A stretch of DNA of 12,880 nt, from positions 1 to 12,880 of the forward strand of contig DAOVNV010000043.1 of the NCBI GenBank assembly GCA_030630015.1, in the 5' to 3' direction. The position numbers and the translations under genes are program-made. Of the stretch, positions 6,874 to 12,743 are shown piece by piece. The stretch's first letter is position 1; the number at the start of each line of letters is the position of its first letter. This DNA is from Desulfuromonadales bacterium (GTDB lineage: Bacteria > Desulfobacterota > Desulfuromonadia > Desulfuromonadales > BM103). Below the pieces are notes generated by a model that was not told the origin of the DNA, searched no databases, and saw only the letters and a list, made by a program, of their open reading frames with translations.

Positions 6874-8001
6874 ATGAGCAGCACCGTCTATTTCGCCGAC
6901 ATGCGCGCCGGCATGCGCGAGAACCTGTTCACCAAGCTTGAACGGCTTCTGGAGGGCTGCGGGCTTGCCGGCATCATTGCCCAAAACGACCTGACCGCCA
7001 TCAAACTGCACTTCGGTGAAAAAGGCGGCCACGCCTACATCCGGCCCACTTTTGTCCGGCGCGTCGTCGACCAGGTCAAAGCCAGCGGCGGCAAACCCTT
7101 TTTGACTGATTCAAGCACCCTCTACCCCGGCGAACGCAAGGAGGCGGTTTCCGCCCTGACCTGCGCCGTCGAAAACGGTTTTGCCTATGCCGTGGTCAAT
7201 GCTCCTCTGATAATGTCCGATGGTCTGCGCGGCCATTCTGCGCGGCGGGTTCCGGTGGCAGGCGAGCTGTTGGACGAAGTCGATATCGGCCTGGAAATCC
7301 TTGAGGCAGACGCACTGATCACCCTCAGCCACTTCAAATGCCACGAGCTGACCGGCTTCGGCGGGGCAATCAAGAACTTGGCCATGGGCTGCTCGAGTCG
7401 CGAAGGCAAACTGGAGCAGCACTCCACCGTTGCCCCCGAAGTTGTTGAAAAATACTGCACCGGTTGCGCGGCCTGTCTCGAAGCCTGCACCCATGATGCA
7501 ATCCGCCTGATCGAAGAGAAGGCCCGCATCAACAAGACTACCTGCACCGGTTGCGGCCGCTGCATCACCATCTGCGAGCCCCAGGCGATCCGCATCCAGT
7601 GGAACGAGGAAGCCCCGCTGGTGATGAAAAAGATGGCCGAGTACGCCTGTGGTGCAGTCGACGGCAAGCAGGGCAAGCTGCTGTTCGTCAACTTTATCAC
7701 CCAGGTTTCCCCGGCCTGTGATTGTTACGGGCATTCGGATGCACCAATCATCCCGGATCTCGGCATCCTGGCATCAACCGATCCGGTCGCTCTCGATCAG
7801 GCCTGTGCCGATCTGGTCAACCAGGCTCTCGGCCTGCCGGATACCGCCATGGCCAGTGGGCACGAGCCGGGCGGCGACAAGTTCAGGGGCGTTCATCCGA
7901 ACATCGATTGGGAAATCACCCTGGCTCACGCTGAAAAGGTCGGGCTGGGCAAAAGGAAATATGAATTACGGAAGCTGACCCCCAGGAAGGACATATGGTA
8001 A
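6874..8001 (+). CDS. DUF362 domain protein with two [4Fe-4S] centres
   Basis: 375 residues. The DUF362 fold covers the N-terminal half (IKLHFGEKGGHAYIRP near 44-59, TLSHFKCHELTGFGGAIKNLAMGCSSR near 149-173). An inserted ferredoxin-like module carries two CX2CX2CX3C clusters: C195/198/201/205 and C224/227/230/234. The DUF362 core resumes with SPACDCYGHSDAPIIPDLGILASTDPVALDQA. The family occurs widely in anaerobes; its reaction is not established, and the clusters point to electron transfer or radical/redox chemistry in the cytosol. No signal peptide is seen. GAGAG upstream of the ATG is a modest ribosome site. It may share a transcript with the lipoprotein gene 42 bases upstream. Confidence 0.88.
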   Translation: MSSTVYFADMRAGMRENLFTKLERLLEGCGLAGIIAQNDLTAIKLHFGEKGGHAYIRPTFVRRVVDQVKASGGKPFLTDSSTLYPGERKEAVSALTCAVENGFAYAVVNAPLIMSDGLRGHSARRVPVAGELLDEVDIGLEILEADALITLSHFKCHELTGFGGAIKNLAMGCSSREGKLEQHSTVAPEVVEKYCTGCAACLEACTHDAIRLIEEKARINKTTCTGCGRCITICEPQAIRIQWNEEAPLVMKKMAEYACGAVDGKQGKLLFVNFITQVSPACDCYGHSDAPIIPDLGILASTDPVALDQACADLVNQALGLPDTAMASGHEPGGDKFRGVHPNIDWEITLAHAEKVGLGKRKYELRKLTPRKDIW

Positions 8002-8117
8002 ACCGGACCAGGTCCTGACACCCCGGTGACCTCTCGCTGAAGCCCCGCAGCATCCCATCTGAAACAGATTCGAACCGGAAGGCGTCTGGACTCTCGCCTG
8101 ACCAGCTGCCTCCCGGG

Positions 8118-8184
8118 TTGCAACAAAACCAACGAAAGCTGTATCCTGATATCAACACCTGTCGGGAAGATTCGTTCCCGGACA
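8118..8184 (+). promoter_or_regulatory. Putative promoter and leader hairpin of the OsmC-family gene
   Basis: TTGCAA (8118-8123), an 18-base spacer and TATCCT (8142-8147) form a plausible sigma-70 promoter starting near 8154. Its short leader contains TGTCGGGAA (8160-8168) facing TTCCCGGACA (8175-8184), a 9-bp stem with one bulged base and a 6-base loop. The stem ends a few bases before the AGGAGG ribosome site, so it could affect translation or be a regulator site. All functional statements are inference. Confidence 0.35.
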
Positions 8185-8197
8185 GTAGGAGGCCACA

Positions 8198-8587
8198 ATG
8201 AGCATGAAGATTACTTTCCCCGGCGGATACGCCGTTAACGCCCACTACAAGGGTTTTGAAATCCCTACCGACCAACCGGAAGACAACGGCGGCGCCAATA
8301 GCGCCCCGGCCCCGTTTGACCTCTTCCTGGTTTCACTTGGCACCTGTGCCGCATTCTATGCCATGCGCTTCTGCCAGCAGCGTGGCTTGCCGACGGATGA
8401 ACTCGAATTCGAGATGGATACGGTGGACCATCCGGTCACCCACCGCACGGAAAAAATCATCATGACCATCAAGGTCCCGACGGAATTCCCGGAGAAGTAC
8501 CGCAGGGCAATTGTCCGTGCCACTAATCAGTGTTCCGTGAAACGAGCCATCCTCGACCCGCCTGAAATGGTTGTAGAAACAATTTAA
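8198..8587 (+). CDS. OsmC-family protein
   Basis: A 129-residue cytosolic OsmC/Ohr-fold protein; family members reduce organic hydroperoxides through two cysteines in a dimer. The first Cys is C50 in APAPFDLFLVSLGTCAAFYA, at the start of the central helix, and the second is C112 in TNQCSVKRAI, both at the expected places. C59 is an additional cysteine in the same helix. AGGAGG lies 5-6 bases before the ATG at 8198; an in-frame ATG at 8204 is also possible. It is preceded by its own putative promoter and a hairpin. Whether it is a peroxidase or a sulfur-transfer type OsmC relative cannot be decided from sequence. Confidence 0.9.
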   Translation: MSMKITFPGGYAVNAHYKGFEIPTDQPEDNGGANSAPAPFDLFLVSLGTCAAFYAMRFCQQRGLPTDELEFEMDTVDHPVTHRTEKIIMTIKVPTEFPEKYRRAIVRATNQCSVKRAILDPPEMVVETI

Positions 8588-8670
8588 GGGGACCCGCCTT
8601 CGCAGAGGCTACGGCGTGGCAAGCTGTTACGGGTTCTCACGGGACTGCCCCCGCTTCAACAACTGGCCGT
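8588..8670. other. Intergenic stretch after the OsmC-family gene
   Basis: Immediately after the stop, GGGGAC is followed by GC-rich sequence with only weak self-pairing (CGCC...GGCG). No T-tract terminator or ORF is recognisable. It leads directly into the REP pair. Confidence 0.3.
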
Positions 8671-8749
8671 GTAGGAGCGACCTCCCGGTCGCGAATGGTT
8701 TTCTACCGACCCGCAAACAACCCCTTCGCGGTCTGGAGACCGCTCCTAC
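8671..8749. repeat. REPIN: inverted pair of GTAG-tagged REP hairpins
   Basis: Two 24-base units in inverted orientation, 8671-8694 and 8726-8749, match at 19 of 24 positions when one is reverse-complemented. Each begins with GTAGGAGCG and each forms its own hairpin: GCGACC-TCCC-GGTCGC on the left (6-bp stem) and GCGGTCT-GG-AGACCGC on the right (7-bp stem). A GTAG tetranucleotide next to a hairpin is the known hallmark of REP sequences mobilised by REP-associated tyrosine transposases (RAYTs). No RAYT gene is in the window. Confidence 0.8.
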
Positions 8750-8773
8750 TGGGCAGTGTTCCTTTAAGTGATC

Positions 8774-9019
8774 CTAGATCGGCGGGATGACCTCCGGCGG
8801 CGGCACCTCCCGCCAGTCAATCTCTTCGGACAGGGCTGACAGCAACGCTTCGACATCTGTGATCCGCTCGGTCGGCCAGATAATCTCGACCAACCCGGCG
8901 GCACTGTCCAGCGTTCGCTGAAAAGCCAGGCCATCGTAGCTTTCCAAGGTAAACCGCAAATAGGCGATCTCGGCCTTGGGGAGTTGGTAGTAGCGTTTGG
9001 TGAATGATTGTTTCGGCAA
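8774..9019 (-). CDS. DUF4911 domain protein, copy A (intact C-terminus, new start)
   Basis: 81 residues from a TTG start at 9019, chosen because GAGGTG lies 6 bases upstream (9031-9026); an ATG at 9100 would give 108 residues with an unrelated N-terminus and no ribosome site. The DUF4911 core FTKRYYQLPKAEIAYLRF, then LESYDGLAFQRTLD, then GLVEIIWPTER is complete, and the end EEIDWREVPPPEVIPPI looks like a natural C-terminus. The function of this small deltaproteobacterial family is unknown. The core duplicates copy B (11017-11223); here the native MDQ start is replaced by PKQS. A TTGTCG-17-TAGAAT promoter lies upstream. The gene probably was the 3' end of the nudC operon before an insertion. 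Confidence 0.7.
   Translation of the reverse strand: MPKQSFTKRYYQLPKAEIAYLRFTLESYDGLAFQRTLDSAAGLVEIIWPTERITDVEALLSALSEEIDWREVPPPEVIPPI
8825..9004. repeat. Direct repeat, left copy (180 bp of DUF4911 coding sequence)
   Basis: Matches 11035-11214 in the same orientation at 169 of 180 positions by hand alignment, offset exactly 2,210 with no gaps. One mismatch lies in the first 122 bp and ten in the last 58 bp. At protein level only one residue differs (I/T in the WPTER[I/T]TDV segment). Confidence 0.9.
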
Positions 9020-9127
9020 GAGCGACACCTCAAACCTGTTTAACGCCGAAGCGCCGGGTGCAACAACGCGCGCGAAACGCGCCAGACCCCTTCTGTACAT
9101 TGCAAGACTGAAAAAACAGCGACGTTT

Positions 9128-9156
9128 ATTCTAGGGGAAATAACCAATGTCGACAA
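9128..9156 (-). promoter_or_regulatory. Putative sigma-70 promoter for DUF4911 copy A
   Basis: On the minus strand, TTGTCG (9156-9151), a 17-base spacer and TAGAAT (9133-9128) give 4/6 and 5/6 matches to the consensus. Transcription would start near 9121 and give a roughly 100-base GC-rich leader, with GCGCG-CGAAA-CGCGC hairpin potential near 9068-9082, before the GAGGTG/TTG start. It lies inside the inserted segment, divergent from the Fic gene. Confidence 0.5.
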
Positions 9157-9247
9157 CTTGCTTATTTGATGAGTTATTTAAGTGGATGTCCCCAGATCCC
9201 CAGATCCCGCAAACCCTACCGCGATAAGCCAACTACAATTGGCGCCG

Positions 9248-9382
9248 ATTTCGACCAAAAATGAAAATTTGAATATTTTTCGACTTTTTTAGATGGTTTT
9301 CGACCCTCACTTCGCGTATAGTGTTTTTCGACTAGAACCTATTTCGTACCGTGCTTTTCGACTCCCGTGAGAGGTTTTCGAC
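9248..9382 (+). repeat. Array of six direct TTTTCGAC boxes upstream of the Fic gene
   Basis: Same-strand boxes start at 9248 (ATTTCGAC, one mismatch), 9277, 9297, 9325, 9355 and 9375; the last five are perfect TTTTCGAC. Start-to-start distances are 29, 20, 28, 30 and 20 bp, that is two or three helical turns, so all boxes face the same side of the DNA. Flanks are not conserved except a frequent G two or three bases upstream and a following pyrimidine. The last box ends 2 bases before the Fic ATG. A -10-like TATAGT (9317-9322) lies between boxes 3 and 4. This is the layout of a cooperative operator; the binding protein is unknown. Confidence 0.85.
9317..9322 (+). promoter_or_regulatory. Candidate -10 element of the Fic gene
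   Basis: TATAGT matches the -10 consensus at 5 of 6 positions, with no recognisable -35 at 16-18 bases. Box 3 of the TTTTCGAC array (9297-9304) would lie at about -32 to -25 and box 4 (9325-9332) over the start near 9329, fitting repression by occupancy. Low certainty, because the region is AT-rich. Confidence 0.35.
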
Positions 9383-9384
9383 CT

Positions 9385-10935
9385 ATGGAATTAAAACTTG
9401 GTCTGCCTGAATATTTTCAGGAGGATCCGATACCTGATAGTACTCGGCTGGTCGGGTGGTCAGCCCTTGTGCAGGGGCTGAAACTCGCAGCGCCAGTTAG
9501 TTATCCCTGTTGCGTTTCAAACAAGCACGTCAAGAACAGTCAGCGCATGGAAGGCCGGTGGCGCATTTTTGATAAACGCTATGCTCCAGCAGCTACGGCA
9601 ATCGACCAACTGGTTTTTGCACTGCGGCACGAAGCCATCGACCTGCTGATCCTGAAAAGGGCTTTCGATCTAATCCCACCGGAGGAATTAAGCCGATTTA
9701 TCACTGCAACGCCTACCGGCGCGCTCACCCGCCGCATCTGGTTCTTTTACGAAACCCTGACCGGCAAACGCCTTGATATTGATGATGCACCCAATGTCGC
9801 AGCTGTTGATGCGCTTGATCCCAAAGCCTATATCACCGGACCGATCCGCCTTTCCAGGCGACACCGCGTCAGAGACAATCTTTTAGGCCAGGCCGGGTTT
9901 TGCCCGGTGATCCGCAAGACCAAAAAGCTGCAGACGTTTATTGCACTTGATCTGGCCAAACAGGCCGCAGAAACGATCGGCAGAACAGGTGGGCATCTAT
10001 TGGCACGTGCGGCAAGTTTCATGCTGCTCGCTGACAGCATGGCCAGCTTCGAGATTGAAGGAGAAAGGGCTCCTCAAAACCGCCTGGAACGCTGGGGACG
10101 TGCTGTCCTTGAGGCAGGGAAACGTCCGCTCAATCAAACTGAAATATATCGTCTCCATCGAATTTTGACCGGAGATGATCGTTTTACCCGGATCGGCTAC
10201 CGAAATGACGGCGTATTCCTTGGTGAACGTGATCACAACAACGACCCGCTTCCGGAATTTATCGGTGCGCGCCCAGATGATGTGCCTGACCTCATGCTCA
10301 GCCTGAATAACTGTAACAACCGCATGAGAACGTCAGATATCGACCCGGTCATTCAGGCAGCAGTTTTCGCCTTCGGCTTTGTGTATATTCATCCACTCGA
10401 GGACGGCAACGGCCGTCTGCATCGGTGCCTCATCCACCACGTTTTGACGGAACGTAAATTCGCACCACCGGGAATGGTCTTTCCGGTGTCCAGTGTCATG
10501 TTGGACCGCATCGATGAGTACCGACAGGTGTTACAGACCCATACCGGCCCGCTTATGAACTTTATTGAATGGAAGTCGACTCCCGATAAAAATGTCGAAG
10601 TATTGAATGATACGGCTGACCTCTACCGTTACTTCGATTGTACGGATGCCGCCGAATTTCTATTCGCTTGCGTACAAAGAACCATTGAGCACGACTTGCC
10701 GAAAGAAATAGCTTATCTTCTGGCCAATGACGCTGCCGAAAAAGGGATCATGGAGATTGTGGAAATGCCGGATCGGTTGGCCCGAAATCTGATTAATTTC
10801 GTGCGGCAGAACCAGGGAACACTGCCGAGGAGCAGGCGAAAAAAAGAATTTACAGCCCTGACCGAAGAGGAAGTCATTGCAGTGGAGGTGATCATTCAGC
10901 AAGCATTCAAGGAGTACGCAGCAGGTTTTGAGTAA
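9385..10935 (+). CDS. Fic family protein (putative AMP-transferase with internal inhibitory helix)
   Basis: 516 residues from ATG 9385, which has AGAGG 10 bases upstream; a GTG at 9367 would add six residues. The Fic motif is HPLEDGNGRLHR at 336-347, with catalytic H336 and the phosphate-binding DGNGR loop; the usual aromatic or aliphatic third position is Leu. An inhibitory motif S221-FEI-E225-G226 (S/T-x3-E-G/N) lies on the N-terminal side of the core, as in class II Fic proteins that switch themselves off. Residues 1-200 form a long N-terminal region (RHEAIDLLILKRAF, TRRIWFFYETLTGKRLDI, RHRVRDNLLGQAGFCPVIRKT), and a helical C-terminal region follows the core. Such enzymes transfer AMP from ATP to Ser/Thr/Tyr of target proteins. 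It is the only gene between the DUF4911 copies and seems less GC-rich than its neighbours. Confidence 0.88.
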   Translation: MELKLGLPEYFQEDPIPDSTRLVGWSALVQGLKLAAPVSYPCCVSNKHVKNSQRMEGRWRIFDKRYAPAATAIDQLVFALRHEAIDLLILKRAFDLIPPEELSRFITATPTGALTRRIWFFYETLTGKRLDIDDAPNVAAVDALDPKAYITGPIRLSRRHRVRDNLLGQAGFCPVIRKTKKLQTFIALDLAKQAAETIGRTGGHLLARAASFMLLADSMASFEIEGERAPQNRLERWGRAVLEAGKRPLNQTEIYRLHRILTGDDRFTRIGYRNDGVFLGERDHNNDPLPEFIGARPDDVPDLMLSLNNCNNRMRTSDIDPVIQAAVFAFGFVYIHPLEDGNGRLHRCLIHHVLTERKFAPPGMVFPVSSVMLDRIDEYRQVLQTHTGPLMNFIEWKSTPDKNVEVLNDTADLYRYFDCTDAAEFLFACVQRTIEHDLPKEIAYLLANDAAEKGIMEIVEMPDRLARNLINFVRQNQGTLPRSRRKKEFTALTEEEVIAVEVIIQQAFKEYAAGFE

Positions 10936-11016
10936 GTGGTAGGAATTTGCTTCCGGCAGGTTGGTGCCGACGGCGCCCTGAATCGCCAAGACTATGGTTT
11001 GACATTAAAATCGGCA

Positions 11017-11223
11017 TTATGTCCCCGGAATTCTTTCGGACAGGGCTGACAGCAACGCTTCGACATCTGTGGTCCGCTCGGTCGGCCAGATAATCTCGAC
11101 CAACCCGGCGGCACTGTCCAGCGTTCGCTGAAAAGCCAGGCCATCGTAGCTTTCCAGAGTAAACCGCAGGTAAGCGATTTCTGCTTTAGGGAGTTGATAG
11201 TAGCGTTTGGTGAACTGATCCAT
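11017..11223 (-). CDS. DUF4911 domain protein, copy B (native start, altered C-terminus)
   Basis: 68 residues, MDQFTKRYYQLPKAEIAYLR and onward, starting 15 bases after the nudC stop, so this is the native third position of the Nudix operon. It is identical to copy A over the core except for one Ile/Thr change. After ALLSALSE it switches to RIPGT-stop, encoded by ATTCCGGGGACATAA, replacing the EEIDWREVPPPEVIPPI tail of copy A. The missing tail is about 16 residues, so the core fold may survive. Only a weak ribosome site (GTGAG) precedes the ATG, consistent with coupling to nudC. Treat as truncated, possibly non-functional. Confidence 0.65.
   Translation of the reverse strand: MDQFTKRYYQLPKAEIAYLRFTLESYDGLAFQRTLDSAAGLVEIIWPTERTTDVEALLSALSERIPGT
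11035..11214. repeat. Direct repeat, right copy (180 bp of DUF4911 coding sequence)
   Basis: Partner of 8825-9004. The repeat ends at the fourth codon of copy B on one side and at the foreign tail RIPGT on the other. Confidence 0.9.
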
Positions 11224-11238
11224 AACTCACTGGCTTCT

Positions 11239-12105
11239 TCAGGGCAACTCCAACACCGTATCCAGCAGATACCTTGCAATGCTGCGTTTGGGCGGCAGGT
11301 TCGGCAGTTCATCAACCGGGAACCAGCGGGCATCTTCGAGTTCGGATTCCTGGACGACCAGTTCCCCGCCGGCGTAATCGGCAACGAAGCCGGTCATGAT
11401 CTGACTCGGGAAGGGCCAGCACTGGCTGCCGACATAGCGCAGGTTTTTGATCGAAACACCGGTTTCTTCGGCAACCTCACGGACAACTGCCTCTTCAAGC
11501 GATTCGCCGAACTCGAGGAACCCGGCCACCAGGCTATAGCGGTTCGGCGCCCATTCCGGTTTGCGGGCCAGCAGAACCTCTCCCGGGCGGCGCACCAGAA
11601 CGATGACACACGGGTGAATGTGCGGAAAGTGATGAGAACCACAGGTCTGGCAAACCTTACCCCACTCCCCGGCAAGCCGCCGCATGGTCCGTCCACAGGA
11701 GGCGCAGTAGCGGCTCGCATCTTCCCAGTGCAGGATCATGCGGCCCAGGCCACCCAGGGTCAGCAGTTCAATCGGCAGGGCAGGTTCCTGGCTGACCAGG
11801 CTCTCCGGCCGCAACCCTGTCGGCACGGCCGTGTCCCGGCTTAAACGCACGAGGCGGCAGGGGACTCCATCCCAGGTTCCGATGAACAGTGGCGCTTCCG
11901 GCAGCAAGGCCTCGGGAAGCTCTTCGGGCAGATAATCGCCCTGCTCCGTTCCCCTGATCAGAAGACGATCCCCCACCAGCACAAGCCAGACACCCTCTCC
12001 ACCGAGATCGCCATCGGGCGACTGCAGGTGGAACCGCCCTTCCAGGCAACTGCTGTTGAACGGCAGATCGTCCGGTGAACGATAGCGTCTTGGCAAACCG
12101 ATCAT
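11239..12105 (-). CDS. nudC: NAD+ diphosphatase (NADH pyrophosphatase) NudC
   Basis: 288 residues. NudC cleaves NAD(H) to NMN(H) and AMP, and also removes NAD caps from RNA in E. coli. Visible in order: an N-terminal beta domain; a zinc ribbon with C134/C137 (CASCG) and C152/C155 (CQTCG); the Nudix box GX5EX7REVAEETGV at 195-217 (GFLEFGESLEEAVVREVAEE); and the family signature SQCWPFPSQIM near 227-237. The signature is normally SQPWPFPxSLM; here Pro is replaced by C229. All metal-binding Nudix Glu residues are present. The ATG overlaps the stop of the upstream Nudix gene (ATGA) with GGAGG nearby, so translation is coupled. DUF4911 copy B follows 15 bases later. Confidence 0.93.
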   Translation of the reverse strand: MIGLPRRYRSPDDLPFNSSCLEGRFHLQSPDGDLGGEGVWLVLVGDRLLIRGTEQGDYLPEELPEALLPEAPLFIGTWDGVPCRLVRLSRDTAVPTGLRPESLVSQEPALPIELLTLGGLGRMILHWEDASRYCASCGRTMRRLAGEWGKVCQTCGSHHFPHIHPCVIVLVRRPGEVLLARKPEWAPNRYSLVAGFLEFGESLEEAVVREVAEETGVSIKNLRYVGSQCWPFPSQIMTGFVADYAGGELVVQESELEDARWFPVDELPNLPPKRSIARYLLDTVLELP

Positions 12106-12635
12106 CGGGCAACTCCCTCCATTCTGGCATAGCGCAGCAGGGCAACCAACGTCTTGCTGTCCAGGAGATCCCCCTGGTCGACCAGGGCCAAGGCCTCTTC
12201 AAGAGTCATCGGCGCCAGTTCAATCACCTCGTCCGGTTCCAGCGCACTCTGCGTTTCGGTCAGACCGGTGGCGATGAAGAGGTCAACCCGCTCATCACAG
12301 AACCCAACGGCGCTCCACAGACTCCCCAAGGCGGTAAACTCCTCGGCATGATAACCAGTTTCCTCGACGAGTTCGCGTGCAACGCACTCCTTCGGACTTT
12401 CTCCAACTTCGAGGCGTCCAGCCGGGATTTCGTAGATCATCCTGCCGATCACCGGTCGGTACTGGTGGATCATAAGCAACCTTCCATCCGGGAGTACAGG
12501 CAGAACAGCGGCGCCGCCCGGATGCCTGATCACTTCAAAGGTGGCCTGACGGCCATTTGGCAACAGGTGCTCTTCAAGTCCGACATCGATAATGCGTCCG
12601 GAGAAAATTGTTTGACGTGGTACGGCTTCTGACAT
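12102..12635 (-). CDS. Nudix hydrolase, ADP-ribose pyrophosphatase-like
   Basis: 177 residues from ATG 12635, chosen because GGAG lies 5-6 bases upstream and MSEAVPRQTIFSGRIIDVGLEEH suits the family start. The frame is open further upstream, but that extension runs through a palindromic repeat. The Nudix box GRLEVGESPKECVARELVEETGY (residues 73-95) is complete, and FEVIRHPGGAAVLPVLPDGRLLMIHQYRP is the typical N-terminal part of ADP-ribose pyrophosphatases. It hydrolyses ADP-ribose-like nucleoside diphosphates to AMP and a sugar phosphate, as inferred from family. It is first in the operon with nudC, joined by a 4-base overlap; together they would process NAD(H) and its breakdown product ADP-ribose. 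Confidence 0.88.
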   Translation of the reverse strand: MSEAVPRQTIFSGRIIDVGLEEHLLPNGRQATFEVIRHPGGAAVLPVLPDGRLLMIHQYRPVIGRMIYEIPAGRLEVGESPKECVARELVEETGYHAEEFTALGSLWSAVGFCDERVDLFIATGLTETQSALEPDEVIELAPMTLEEALALVDQGDLLDSKTLVALLRYARMEGVAR

Positions 12636-12743
12636 GACCACTCCACTGATCCAAGTACAAGAAAAAGCTGCCATCCTTTCGACCGAACAGCAACGCGTCT
12701 GCTTGCATCTGTTATTCTTATTTTCTGAGGATACTATTCTAGT

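Larger units (their letters stand above)
9005..11034. mobile_element. Candidate inserted cassette carrying the Fic gene
   Basis: This 2,030-bp segment separates the two DUF4911 copies and interrupts the original reading frame. It contains a minus-strand promoter feeding copy A, the TTTTCGAC array and one plus-strand Fic gene. GTCCCC occurs near both sides (9187-9192 and 11021-11026), the right one within ATGTCCCCGGAATTC directly at the junction. No integrase or transposase is present. The mechanism is unknown; acquisition by homologous exchange is as likely as transposition. The insertion itself is inferred from the split, duplicated gene. Confidence 0.5.

Noticed and set aside
8058..8076. 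GATTCGAACCGG, resembling the T-arm of a tRNA on the minus strand
   Set aside because: The flanking five-base T-stem does not pair, and no acceptor stem, anticodon arm or CCA could be placed around it.
9020..9100. A 108-residue form of DUF4911 copy A starting at ATG 9100
   Set aside because: No ribosome site precedes that ATG and the extra residues are Arg/Ala-rich translation of a GC-rich leader; the TTG at 9019 has a good GAGGTG site.
9248..9382. The TTTTCGAC array read as plasmid-type iterons of a replication origin
   Set aside because: The conserved unit is only 8 bp, the spacing is irregular in number of turns, and no Rep gene or DnaA-box cluster is present; an operator before the Fic gene fits better.
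12676..12684. CTTTCGACC upstream of the Nudix gene as a seventh box of the Fic array
   Set aside because: It is a single copy with a mismatch, 3.3 kb away and not phased with anything; chance is the better explanation.
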